Below are positions 1-11,250 of a stretch of 64,000 nt of DNA, one piece after another; the first letter of the stretch is position 1; every line of letters begins with the position of its first letter. A program made the translations under genes and the position numbers. The stretch spans positions 14,749,514 through 14,813,513 of the forward strand of contig NC_056050.1 in assembly GCF_004379255.2 (NCBI RefSeq), in the 5' to 3' direction. Source of the DNA: Salvia splendens (taxonomy: Eukaryota > Streptophyta > Magnoliopsida > Lamiales > Lamiaceae). A model generated the notes under the pieces. It was not told the DNA's origin. It saw nothing but the letters and a program-made list of their open reading frames with translations, and searched no databases.

Positions 1-1440
1 GCAGAAATCCATCTGTTTGATGAGCCATCAACTTTTCTTGATGTTAAACAAAGACTAAAAGTTGGTCGAGTTGTCAGATCCTTGGTTCAACCTAATAAGT
101 CGGTGATGTTCATTTTTTCTGTTAACTATGAAAATTTTACGCTGATATTTACGACCTATCACCTTTGTTTTCAGCTATGTGATTGTGGTAGAGCATGATC
201 TTAGTCTGCTTGACTATTTATCGGACCAGATATGCTGCTTTTATGGGAGACGTGGTTTATATGGGGTAGTTACTCTTCCAGTCTCTGTCAGAGAAGGAAT
301 TAATGTTTTCCTGACTGGGTTTGTGTCTACTGAAAATCAGTTTAGAACTAAACCTCTTAAGGTAATTCCTATTTTATTGCTATTACCTCTCCTTACAGCT
401 GGCTGCAGATGCTCCACAAGAAAGTGCTGAGGAAAGTGTTCAAACATGTGCAAGACACAATTATCCAAGCATGACTAAGACTGATGGAAAGAAACTTCAA
501 GCTCAAGGTTCTGGAGGGTGAATACACTGATTCTGAAATTATTGTGCTGCTTGGTGAAAATGGGACAGGAAAGACAACCTTCCTACAGATGCTGGTACAT
601 TTTGTTGTATAGTCAGTTTTGCTTTTAAAAAACATGTTGATTTATGCTGAAACTGCTGTCTTTCCCAATGTTAGGCTGGTCATTCGGAGCCTGATTCAGG
701 AGAAGGATCTGATGTGGAAATTCTTAAGTTCAATGTCTCTTACAAGGAACAGAATGTTTGTAAACCATATGTTGAATTGTAATATTCGTCATCTGTTCAC
801 GTATCCTCATTTTGTATCGGCTGTGTTCAAGCCTCTGTTGATTGAACATATTCTGGATAAAGAGTATGTGGATCTTTCTGGTGGAGAATTACAGAAGGTT
901 GCTCTCGCTCTTTGTCTTGGAAAGGTGAGGTCCCGTCTGATCCGTATGATTGTTATCCATATTCATGTTCTATATTACTCAAGACCTAAATTTGTTCATA
1001 ATCATCAAATTGTGTGTTCTGTTTTTCCCATGCTTATTGTGCATTGCGCATATGTGGCACGAAAAATTTACACGTAATTTGTGACTTGTCATCTTTGTTT
1101 TCAGCTATGTGATTGTGGTAGAGCATGACCTTATTATGCTTGAATATTTGTCGGACTTCTTGTTATGGGAATCCTGGTATAGATGGGGGAGTGAGTTACT
1201 CTTCCATACTCTGTCAAAGAAGGAATTGATATTTTCCTTGCTTGATTTGTACCCGGAAAGTTTCGTATTAGACAAAAATCTCTTACATTTAAGGCAAGTC
1301 TTATTTTATTGCTGCTAACATGTGGTATTTGGGCAACTGAGATGCCAATTCCATAAAATGTCGTAGGCTGAAGAGATTCGACGTGTAAGTGATGAGCAAA
1401 TTGAAACAGGTGCAAGGCACAAGTATCCAAGCGTGCCAGT
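1..1440 (+). pseudogene. ABCE (RNase L inhibitor)-type ATPase pseudogene, partial
   Basis: ABCE proteins are soluble twin-ATPase factors that split ribosomes after termination. Fragments in family order are visible: the Walker B/D-loop of the first ATPase domain (EIHLFDEPSTFLDV, about 5-50), the segment after it ([16 protein letters not shown], from 179), the hinge (from about 400, ending in a [16 protein letters not shown] stretch), the Walker A of the second domain ([12 protein letters not shown], about 548-590) and its signature motif (LSGGELQKVALALCLGK, about 868-925). The VIVVEHDL block and hinge then occur a second time at 1109-1440, where the distal part of domain two should be. Stops and frameshifts break every exon, and the gene runs off the left edge. 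Intron-like sequence persists between the blocks, so this is a decayed genomic copy rather than a processed one. Family assignment is secure; the duplication mechanism is inferred. Confidence 0.8.
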
Positions 1441-1477
1441 CACTGGATCAACTTGGCATGCAACGGCTTGATCAACA

Positions 1478-1567
1478 GCTTGATCAACTTGTCGATCCAG
1501 TGACTTGAGATCATGCATTGCAGCTTGATCAGCTTGACGGTCCAGTGACTTGAGATCATGCATTGCA
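1478..1567. repeat. 45-bp tandem repeat, two and a bit copies
   Basis: Two 45-bp units (1478-1522 and 1523-1567) begin GCTTGATCA and end CATGCATTGCA. A third unit starts at 1568 and resumes at 7501 on the far side of the MULE, so the element inserted inside this small array. Confidence 0.8.
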
Positions 1568-1572
1568 GCTTG

Positions 1573-1907
1573 GAGAAAATCGGATCTGTGGGGGAGTATA
1601 CCACTAGAATAACGAAAATGTACCCACTTTGTTAATTGTTCCAGATATGGGAAACACGCCACCGTCGTTGGCGTTTCATTAAGTAAAAACGCCAACCGTG
1701 ATGGCGTTTTACTTGTAATTTGTGTATTAAAAAAAATATGGTACTTATTTAAAGGCGCCAACTAGGTAGGCGTGTTTGTTTAAAAACGCCTTCAGCGTTG
1801 GCGTTTTCTTGTTGTTTAAAACGCAATACTCATGGGCGTGTTTAAGTTAAACACGCCATTTAGGTAGGCGTTTTTATTTCAAAAACGCCATCCACATGGG
1901 TGTGTTA
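1573..1907 (+). repeat. Left terminal inverted repeat of the MULE
   Basis: This segment matches the reverse complement of 7147-7490 with scattered differences and small indels. Its inner part is built from about seven short palindromic modules of the form ACGCCA, 6-8 bases, TGGCGT, spaced about 35-60 bp apart. Confidence 0.85.
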
Positions 1908-2034
1908 GCGTTGAACCAGATATCAGCAAGATTTCTCCCAAAAACGCGAACCCTAGCCACTTTCCCTCCCCAATTGCAAAAACTCTCGAAAAACCTTAAA
2001 AAACCCTTGCTCGGATCGACACAATTGGCGATTT

Positions 2035-2301
2035 GTGAATCCCGTATACCACACAAGTGTTTGGGTACACCAATATTCTGGGGTGTTCAATCCACTCAGC
2101 CACCCAGATTATTGGGACGTGTCTGAATGGACTTTGCAGTGTTCACGAACTCAGTTAATGCCTCGAAGTCGCGGTCGTTACCGTACAACTAGCATTCCTA
2201 ATCAGATGGATGTCCGTGAAACTGACCAGCCACGAGCTCGACGACGTTGTACACAATGCCGTCAACCTGGTCACGACAGGCGCAACTGCCCGACTTCTTG
2301 A
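2035..2301 (+). pseudogene. MULE transposase C-terminal remnant with CCHC zinc knuckle
   Basis: The reading frame ends in an arginine-rich stretch containing a PNQMDV-like motif followed by a zinc knuckle, CTQCRQPGHDRRNC (spacing CX2CX4HX4C), and a stop at 2299-2301. This matches the tail of MURA-like transposases, where a basic linker with an R-N-E-M-D-like motif precedes the knuckle. Nothing resembling the DDE catalytic core or the SWIM finger is present between the left TIR and this tail, so an internal deletion removed most of the gene. The surviving frame may still be read from the TIR, but no function is claimed. Confidence 0.7.
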
Positions 2302-2817
2302 TTGCTTGGACTTATGTATCGATAACTACTTGGACTTATGTATTGATTACTTATTTAGACCTATGTAGTATTCAAAATGTTACTGCTGTAGACTTATGTG
2401 TTGATTATTGTGTGGATTTGAGTAGTATTCAATATGTTACTTCGTTGGATTAATATAGTGTTCAATATGTTACCTATTGTAATGCAGGGCAAGGAAAAAG
2501 GAAAAATTGAAAAATTGGAAAATGTTTCTGCTTAGAAACGCCAGGCGTGTTGGCGTTTTTCGTAAAATGCCGACCAGATTGGTGTTTTTATTCAGACTGT
2601 TTGACATCAAATTTCCAACCGTTTCTACTCGATCCTGCTTATTATTACAATGCTCAACTCAAAAAACAAATATAAGTATAAACATAACAATGTTCAACTC
2701 AATAATCAAGCAAAAATAGTTGTTGAAATGTTACAATGTACAACTCAATAAACAAACAAAACTATAAACATTACAATGTTCAACTTAATAAATAAACAAA
2801 AATAGTCGTTGAAACGC
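2302..2817. other. Non-coding spacer between the convergent MULE genes
   Basis: AT-rich 3' flank of both MULE genes. It has imperfect tandem repeats of a TTGGACTTATGT-like motif (2310-2460), one isolated TIR-like palindrome (about 2535-2590) and repeats around CAATGTTCAACTCAA (2650-2790). No gene is seen. Confidence 0.5.
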
Positions 2818-5800
2818 TCAATCATCTCTCCTCTTCCGCATAAACAGGCCACTAATTCCCTTCCCGATTCTGGAGGTAGGGAGTCTAGACGGAGGAGTAT
2901 CTTTCACAACGGTATTCTCTAGATCAACCCCAAAAAAGTCGTCTCGCACAGAAGACCGACGTGGAGATTGGTGGACATCACTGAGACCGATATCTTCACC
3001 TGTACCACCAGTGTGGCTGACAGAGTGACGACCCCGAATGGCAGATCTTGGTGGAGGTGGAGGCATAAAATCGTCATCGGAATCATCTACCAACTGAGCA
3101 TCCATCCTTGAAGATGACGACTCTCCACCAGCTTTCTTCTTTCCACGCAGCTTCCCTTTTTGCCTCACGGGCATGTCAATGTCCAGCTCAGAGTGCTGGG
3201 AAGGACGGTAGTCCATCGTCTCAGCTTCCCCAGATATCTGTAGACCATCTTTAACCATCCTCGAAATGGTGAACAAATCCGGCCGTCATGTCATGTCTTG
3301 CTCGCTAAGAAAGTGGCGTATTTTGTGAAGCGTCTCTACCTACAATTTTCAGTGTTAATTACAATTCATCATATGATTATAAATAATGAGTAGTTGTTGA
3401 AATTTACCGCGTAGTTATGAGAGGCCGTCGTTTCATGGAAGCCCTTGAAAGGGTTGGCAGCGGAAGCGTGCGTTCTAACGGATCACACAAAACTGATCTA
3501 TTTAGCAGATTATTCAGACAAACTCTATTCGCGTAATTATCACATGTATCATGCTCGCAACTTGAATTATAAACATGTTTTAGCACAAAATATCCCTAAA
3601 ACATGCGTACTACGGAGTTAGCCAATTTACCTCGTTGATTCACTTGAGAATCGAAGATGGCTTGCGTGTTGTCTACGTGAAGATCTTGAGAACTCGACCT
3701 CGGATCTTCTGACTGGTGTCCCGGACTGTAAACTGATATTTGTGTGGACAAATCTCACCAGTGTACTATGACTTAAATAACGAAGACAGAAAACTGCTCA
3801 CGGAAGGAGAGCAATTTTTGATTCTCTCTATAGATGGAGATGGACGAAAATTATGATTAGGAAAAAGTGTATTTTCTGTCTCCTTTATTCTCCTATTTAT
3901 ATTAAGTCACATATTGGGCCCAATTAGGGATCTAAGGAAGAATTTGGATATGACCTCACCCAATTAGTTTTTTACTAATTAAATTGAACACACAATTTAG
4001 TACAAGCTTATACTGGAATATTACAAGCAGCCACTACAGAAGTAATTTTGCACTGCCTTTCCAAATCCGAAATTACAAGTATTCCGGGTTTCCTTTTGTG
4101 TGTGTAATTCATTTCTCGTGCTTAAGATAGAAACATCCATTAATCAATGCCTGCTATGGACTTAATTAATTAGCATATTTTTAATCTCCAAGAGTGGACT
4201 TAGCAAGAAACTCTTATTTATTATTCATAGAGTAATAAAACTCCAACTAGCTAGGTTTCGAATAATAAAACCTTGTTTCGAGCTCCTCTTGTGGATGTTA
4301 TCAAACGAGACTCTCCTCGCGCACGATTCAACATAATAGCAATCCTAGCACCGCCAGATAATGATCACCACTACACAATATACCTGGATCGTTGGGTGAC
4401 GAAAAACCCGCACCTTTGGTAAGTCAAAGTAGTAGATACTCAATATCGTATGCTCAATGCTAACGTACATTGATTAAGAAATTAATTATCAAGACCTCGT
4501 GTTTCAGTAGATAGCATCAAGACTCGTCTTGCTGTTAGATCCATTCAGTGCTTACCACACCAATATCATCTTATTTCAATAAGGCTTAGAAATAGTCGGA
4601 CTGACATTGCAACCTTTCACGATAGGTAGTCTAGGCCTATCTAGGTTGTGAAATTATAATTTTTCTTTGTTCAGGACTGACCGCGTACCTTAAATTGAGC
4701 GCAACCCACAACCAGTCTACTAAAACAAAGACTTAGACTTTGTTATGTTCGCTTGTACATTTAAATATGCAATAAACATCCATCAAATGTAAAACATAAT
4801 AACATCATGACAAAAATAATCTGTTGCATTCATTGGAAAATAATAATTAGAGTTTTACAATATTCAATCACTCGAATGGTGATTTCTAGTATACAAACCC
4901 TAACAGCCCTCCGGAGCATGCACGCCAGGTTTTGTTAGGTACACCACGGTTATCCGGCGAAACCAATCCATATACTCATCAGTTGCAATAGGCTCCATTG
5001 AGTACTCCAAATCAGTCCACACCATGTTGTGCATATTATCCCAATCCTGTATATGATTAGCGTGCCACTCAACCCAATTCCGCCCAGATTTGCCACGTCG
5101 ATCCTGTTTTGCAAAATCAGTTTCGTGGAACCGGTCAACAAGCGGGATATACTGTTGGACAATCCCAAATTGTCGCAACACTCGCTGTGGCAAGTGTGGT
5201 TCAACCATATTCCAGCAAATAAGTGTTGTGATCGACGTCCATATAGGACGACCGGCAACACAAACATCCGGCAGACTTCGCGTGACATACGGCCTCCAAA
5301 TAAACTAAATATGAAACATATTTAGTCAAAACAAGTTCAATCAAAACAATAAACAAACAACAATTTAGGTTACGTAAATTACATGGTTGGCGTGCATTAT
5401 GGAGAACTGATCTCTGAAAGTTTCAATGCAATGCCCGGGTGCTTTTACATAAGAGGTCGGACCAGTCTATCTACAAAAATTAAATTATGAGCGAATAACA
5501 CGAAAATTAATAAAAATTATGCTTAAAAAAAGTAATTAGTGAACAACTTACGCGACTGCACATGGTACGTAGTCTATGGGCACGGGATTTAGCATCTTCG
5601 GTCTAATAATTGGGATTCTCTCCCAAGCCCACAACTGTAACAAAGTAAGAGCTCCCCTGACATCAGTCCTCTTAGCAAGTGCAGCTTCACATAGATTGTG
5701 GTACAAGTAGGCAAGAGTCGCACCACCCCAGCTATAGCTAGCACAACGTTCTACATCCATGAAAAATTGAAGGTAGAAGAATGGAATTTTATTACCGGAG

Positions 5801-6405
5801 GCGTTCGGAATCAACAGACCACCCAGTAACAGCAAACAATAAACACGAGCACGTTGAACGTATATGTACTGGTCGTGGTCATTACTCAACTCAATCCTCA
5901 GTTGATTTGATAAGCTTGTCTGCTTCCAGTTCATTTCTTTCAAATCAACTGCATCTGGAATAAAGCCAAGAAAATCCAGAGAAATGGTCTTCCAATAGTT
6001 GACATCCTTAGTGGGGATGTAACCCGTCAGAGCATCACCGTCAACTTTGAGGCCCCATAAGACCTCCACGTCTTCTAATGTCACTGTCGCTTCACCGACT
6101 GGAAAGTGAAACGTGTGAGTCACTGGCCTCCATCGTTCAATCAATGCGGTGATAAGATGGTGGTCATTATCTTTCGGTTGACCACACCTCAACATCCCGC
6201 CAAACCCCATCTCGTCAATTACTGCCAAAACACGAGGATGTATGGGAACATCCCAAATGATTCCTTCGTATCTTCTGCAGCGTACATCTTCTGATGGCAC
6301 TCCTGCCCATATGTTATTAGAGACGTGTTGTCTCTGCAGATACAATACGAAGGGGTCCTCAGGACCACATAAGAGTCTTCGGCGAGCACTTGAAGATGAT
6401 GTCAT
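2818..6405 (-). pseudogene. Plant mobile domain (PMD/MAIN-like) protein gene, interrupted
   Basis: PMD proteins (PF10536) include Arabidopsis MAIN and MAIL1 and are also carried by MULEs and Ty3 elements; the role inside transposons is not settled. Exon 1 (6405 to about 5555) has the family's N-terminal pattern, including DEMGFGGML, ITALIERWRP, FHFPVGEATVTLEDV and WGLKVDG. Exon 2 is 5466-5383 (YVKAPGHCIETFRDQF). Exon 3 starts at 5304 (FIWRPY, then RVLRQFGIVQ), is split by the solo LTR at 4905/3446 and resumes to 3408. Exon 4 (3339-2818) holds the GLQISGEAETMDYRPSQ region and a basic C-terminus. Intron phases agree for exons 2-4; the exon 1/2 junction is unclear. Besides the insertion, one in-frame TGA lies at 3286-3288. 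Otherwise the frame is well kept, suggesting recent inactivation. Confidence 0.8.
3446..4905 (-). mobile_element. Solo LTR (1460 bp) inserted in the PMD gene
   Basis: On the minus strand the segment begins TGTTAGGGTT and ends AACCCTTTCA, so it has TG...CA ends inside short inverted repeats. It is flanked by the 5-bp duplication GCCCT (3441-3445 and 4906-4910). No gag or pol and no second copy of the ends is visible inside, which fits a solo LTR left by recombination; a non-autonomous TRIM/LARD cannot be excluded. A diverged copy of its first 150 bp occurs at 44575-44728. Confidence 0.82.
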
Positions 6406-7146
6406 AGTTCACCTACACAACATTCACAATTCAAATGAAACAATTCACAAACCTAAACAATTTCAGTACTTGGATACTATTTAAGTCAATATCACAAAAT
6501 GAAACACCAATATCAAATGATGCACAATACACAAATGCACAAATTCACCTACACAAACATTGCACAAATTCACCTACACAACATTACACAAAATTATAAC
6601 ACAATTCACCTACACAACATTAACAATTCAAACTAACCAATATACATCAACCTAAACAATTGCAATAATTTGTCATTATTGAACCCAATATCAAATAATG
6701 TAATACCTAAACCCAAATAATGCAATACACTTTAAAACACATATAAACCAAATCAAGTTGTCCAAATTTTAACCTAGAACAACACTAGGGTTTAGGTTTT
6801 TAATCAAGTTTATACCCTAACTACACACCAATATCTCAACTATTAATCAACAATAATGTCAAACAAGCCAATATGCTAAATAATAATTCAACACAATATT
6901 TCAACTCAATTCACGACCCATTACAAACCCTAACTAACTATCCAACAATTACTCTAATAATGTAAAAGATAAGCATACTAACCGAAAAATTGATGAAAAT
7001 GGGGAAGAATAGCACCGATTGATCGAGGGAGGGAGAAATCACGGAGAAGAGGACGAATTCGCGACGAGGAGGCACTGCTTCGGATAAACTCGCGAGGTGT
7101 GTGGTGTGAGTTTCGCGATTTGAGGGAGGAGAGGATGATATATCAG
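6406..7146 (-). promoter_or_regulatory. AT-rich leader/promoter region of the PMD gene
   Basis: No gene is seen. The stretch between the PMD start codon and the right TIR is AT-rich, with many short CACAA/ATTCACCTACACAA repeats (6530-6640). The segment at 7000-7140 is more GC-rich and may be the transcription start area; that is inference from position only. Confidence 0.35.
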
Positions 7147-7490
7147 TCTGTAAAAACACGCCACCAGTGTTGGCGTTTTTCAAATAAAACACGCCATCCT
7201 CTTTGACATCTTTTCTTTAAACACGCCATTTATTTCGGCGTTTCTTTGTTGATTAAAACGCCAACGCTGACGGCGTTTTTAACCAAAACACGCCAACCTA
7301 GTTGGCGAGTTTAAATAAGGACCGTATTTTTTTAAATTCACAAATTAAACATATAACGCCAGCGAGGTTGGCATTTTTACTTAATGAAACGCCAACGAGG
7401 GTGGCGTTTTTCCCATATCTGGAACAATAAATAAAATTGGTACATTTTCGTTATTTTAGTTGTAAACTCCCTCACGGATCTGATTTTCTC
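7147..7490 (-). repeat. Right terminal inverted repeat of the MULE
   Basis: Reverse complement of 1573-1907, with the same GAGAAAATC terminus and the same chain of ACGCCA/TGGCGT palindromic modules. Confidence 0.85.
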
Positions 7491-7703
7491 TTGTAGCTTG
7501 ATCAGCTTGACTATCACTTCTAACTAGGGATGGGAAATTATAGCAAAATACCGAAATACCGGACTTACCGTACCGGAAAAATACCGAAAATACTGATTTT
7601 TTGGTATACCGCAGTTTTCGGTACGGTATGATACCGTACCGCAGTGTTTCGGTACGGTAACGGTATCAATTTTTCTATACCGCGGTATACCGGTACACCG
7701 ATA

Positions 7704-7774
<71 letters not shown>

Positions 7775-7778
<4 letters not shown>

Positions 7779-8063
7779 TTTGATCTATGCAAAACTAGAT
7801 TTAAATACAGAAACGCAGAACAATATCATAATTAGGTCACTTTTAGGTCATAATTAGGTAATTTTTAGGTCATGCTAACAAAGCATGACCTAAAACGATC
7901 TTAGCATGACATTAAACTCAAATATTATAATATGACCTAAAACTGCTTAATTATGACCTTCCGTGTTCTTGGTTAATTATTGACCATTAGATCATCTAAT
8001 CCTAGGGCCAAGATTTGGTCTGCATTTCTGGATTTAAACACATACTTATTTTGATCATCTCCC
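7775..8063. mobile_element. TA-microsatellite-flanked MITE A (289 bp)
   Basis: It is bounded by (TA)n at about 7711-7774 and 8064-8084. The ends are imperfect inverted repeats of about 48 bp: GGGTTTTGATC...GATTTAAATACAGAAACGCAG on the left and, inverted, GGGAGATGATC...GTTTAAATCCAGAAATGCAG on the right. The core carries several TAGGTCATAATT/ATGACCTAA motifs. Confidence 0.65.
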
Positions 8064-8084
8064 TATATATATATATATATATAT

Positions 8085-11000
8085 GATTTTGATCAAAACA
8101 AGAATGGCTTTAAATAAAGAAATATAGGCCAAATGTGATCCTTAGGATTTGGCGAGATCATCTTGAGATTAAAAGATCTAAAGGCTCAATTAATTCCCTA
8201 AATCTTATTATTTTATTCACTAAAAATCCAATAAGGTTACTAATGTCATTAGCTACATCTCGATTGTTATGGCAACTCCTATAATCTTGCTATTTCTCTT
8301 TCGACTAACAAATCATATGCGTGAATTATGAGTTAATATTCCTCAACTTCATCTCCTTCGTATCTTCATCTTCTTCAGCCGATGTACCATTAATCTTCCA
8401 TTATACTTTTTTTCCATGAAGATTTATTATTTGTGATTAAGTAGTTTCCAGAATATTCGATTTGTTAATATCCAGAATCAATCTCTCGTCGCATCTGTCT
8501 GTATCCTTCATCGGTAATTTTTTCTCCGGATCCAATATGACTATAAGTTAATACTCCGTACCATTGCTCTCTCATCTCCTTATTTACTTCATCAGTTTGT
8601 TATCATTTTGTAATATATAAATTCAGTTTTGTAATTTTCATCGATTTTGTTTCATGATTTGATAACTTTCATTTGTCGGTTTTTTTTCTGGCATAGATTT
8701 TTGTACCTTCTTTTTGCCAGATCCAATATATACTATAAGTTCATCTCCTTTTTTCAATTCAGCCGGCGGTTAATGTATAACCCAGAGTTTTAGTTTCTGA
8801 ATTTTCATTGATTTTGTTTAATGTTTTGATTACAAAATCTGTTGTTTATGTCTTTGTATAGATTCTCGTTTCTTCACTCCAAAAATAGAATCTGAAACAC
8901 CTTATACTTCGCATGTAGATAATCAAGCATCCTACAATGACATTATTGAGAATACAGGTTTCTGTGACTGTAATTTTGTTGTTATGCTCTGATTCTGAAT
9001 TAGTCAGTGTTCATAAATGTTTTCGAAGGTACTATGTATGACTTAACTATGGGTTTAGTATGACATATAATTGTTATGACCTCAGTCCGCATTTAGCATG
9101 ACCTAATGTTATGAACACTTATTTGTGTACTTGTTCTTTTTTAACTTTTAGTACTGTTACAACCCTGACTTATTAATAGTATTATTATGACATGATTTCG
9201 TATGACCTTAATTCGCACTAAGCATGACATACCGTTATTAGCACTTTTTTTTCAACTTTTGGTACTGTTACAACCATGACTTATTAATAGTATTATTATG
9301 ACATGATTTCGTATGACCTTAATTCGCACTAAGCATGACATACCTTTATTATCACTTATTAGAAACTAATTGAGGAATTTTATGGGTCAAAGGCACCCCA
9401 GAAAGTAGTTGTTCAACCACTTGAAGTCGTCAGCATGAAGGGATCTGGTAGTAGACTCCTCTCAAGAGTGGAGAAGGCTTTGAAACTTAAGAGCAAACCT
9501 TTGCGTTAATGTAAGAAATGTCAGGAGTGGGGTCACCACGATTCAAGGAATTGCGACAAATTCAAAGAAAAAGAAAAGCGGCGGTCTAGAAAAAATTCTG
9601 AAGTTTGATACGATGTATTCTTTTTTTTGAAGTAACGTTAGTTTAAATTTTTTTTGGACTCCATTTTATTTGCAATGTCAGGTTGTTTGAAATTACTCAG
9701 TTCGTTCAGTTTTGTATGAGGCATTCTGGTACTCAGTAGTTTTATGTCATGACTTGAATATTGGATTATTATGACCCAATTTACCCATACGTTTCCATGA
9801 CTCAAATATTCATTTATTATGACCCAAAAGAACTTACGATGTTTGGGTTGTTGTTTGTGTATTCTGCGTTCGTAATACTTTTGTGTTTATTTTGATATGA
9901 TAAAAACAAGAGAATAATTGTGTATTTTACTTCAGTTTGTTTGATATGAACATTTCGATCAGAATTGGATAAGACATTCTGGTACTCAGTAATTTTATGT
10001 CATGACTCGAATGTTGGTTTATTATGACACAAATTAACCATACGATGCTATGACTCATATATTCATTTATTATGACCCAATGTATTGAGTAATTATCATC
10101 ACACGGTGTTTCGTCGCCAGGAAACAAGAGGAAAGCATTACAAGGTGTTTCAGAGTACAGTTTTACTCAAACTACTAATTTTTTATTCAAAAGTCCAATT
10201 TTACGTCATTTTAAGTGCAATTTTCTGTCAAATGACTGAAAAATGGATGGAGAAAAGGAATAGGTGTAGTTTGGGTCATTGTTGTTGTATTGTTGGGTCA
10301 TACCATCGTACGGTTAATCTTTAAATTTGTAAATATCAACATAATAATTGTACAGACGACGTTTTGACTGCTCTGTTTTTTACTAATTGGTACAATGCAG
10401 CATCAGCTGGATTACTAGTACATTGAGACTCCAAAAATTAATACAGATGAAATAATATATACTAACAATAACATCAAGCTTACATACATAAAACATGGTC
10501 CACAAAACGAGAATAACAAGGTCTAAACATCGTTTAATTAAAATAGTGGTAATATATAAAGAAATGAACAACAATTTTCAGTAGTTTTAGGTATGACTAA
10601 CTATAGATTAAAGATCAGTAGTTTGCTATCATCTTTTCTACGTTGATCTTTGTTATCTTGCTCTCCTTTCCATAGTGTTTGGATGCCGCCTCTTTATTCA
10701 ATAATACGCTATGATTATTCCCTGCATAAAAATGAGGTTAATACTGCGGCATACTCGTCATTAAATAACAATTGTGTAGTTGAGATACAATTACAATCAT
10801 ATCAAGTTATGATTAACCTGGTTTTGGGTCATGGATACAAAATCCAGAAAACAGAGGTACAGAAGGTAAATACAAATATGTTTAACCTGGTTTTGGGTCA
10901 TGGATACCAAATCCAGAAGTGTTTAGAGTCGAACTTTTAAATATTGATTATGAAAAAAACCCCGAACAAAAAATGGAGTGCCCAAAAACAATTAAAACTT

Positions 11001-11250
11001 CATTCCTTCAAATAATAACCCAGACAATGTAGGGTTACTTGCACTGTTGCTTTTCGACTCGTCACAAACTCCTTACACTATTTATAGTTTAAGTTAGAAT
11101 TAATGCATTTAATTAATATGTTAGTTTAAGTTAAGAGCTCCTTTACTAAGTGATGTCTCATTACACTTCAAAATTCTAATTTAATTACACTAAAAAATCA
11201 ATCCCAAATTTACGGCCTAAAATGAAAAGTGCAAGTAACATGGGACGGAT
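8085..11250. mobile_element. Larger relative of MITE A (element B); right end uncertain
   Basis: The left end after (TA)n (GATTTTGATCAAAAC...GGCTTTAAATAAAG) resembles the right end of element A in inverted form. The interior has the same ATGACCT/TATGACCC motif family (9000-10110) and a FAR1-like zinc-knuckle remnant. I cannot find a clean right end; the boundary with element C near 11250 is estimated. No intact gene is seen. Confidence 0.45.
9363..9608 (+). pseudogene. FAR1/FRS-like transposase C-terminal remnant with zinc knuckle
   Basis: The frame reads a VVVQPLEVVSMKGSGSR segment, a basic linker, one in-frame TAA (9507-9509), then CKKCQEWGHHDSRNC and a lysine/arginine-rich tail before TGA. 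The HHDSRNC knuckle preceded by a KG.GSR motif is typical of the C-termini of FAR1-related sequences, which derive from Jittery-type MULE transposases. The minus-strand remnant at 59425-59718 has the same arrangement. No DDE or SWIM region is visible upstream, so this is a fragment. Assignment rests on the knuckle and linker only. Confidence 0.5.

Larger units (their letters stand above)
1573..7490. mobile_element. Mutator-like element (MULE), 5918 bp, with plant mobile domain gene
   Basis: The ends are inverted repeats starting GAGAAAATC(G/A)GATC, flanked by a 10-bp target duplication, TTGCAGCTTG at 1563-1572 and TTGTAGCTTG at 7491-7500 (one mismatch). Length and form of the duplication and the long TIRs fit MULEs. 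Inside are a remnant of a MURA-type transposase C-terminus on the plus strand (2035-2301) and a plant-mobile-domain gene on the minus strand (6405-2818). The two are convergent, one reading inward from each TIR, as in maize MuDR. Most of the transposase is gone, so the copy is not autonomous. A solo LTR (3446-4905) is nested in it. Confidence 0.88.

Noticed and set aside
1315..1761. Minus-strand 148-codon frame with LDRQVDQAAMHDLKS repeats
   Set aside because: Its repeats are the 45-bp tandem DNA units, and it runs across the MULE boundary at 1573.
3404..3586. Minus-strand frame of 60 codons overlapping the PMD gene and the solo LTR
   Set aside because: It crosses the LTR insertion boundary at 3445/3446, so it is an accidental reading of two unrelated sequences.
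7690..7775. CRISPR-like or regulatory meaning for the (TA)n and GGTACC motif arrays
   Set aside because: Plant nuclear context; these are microsatellite and hAT subterminal motifs.
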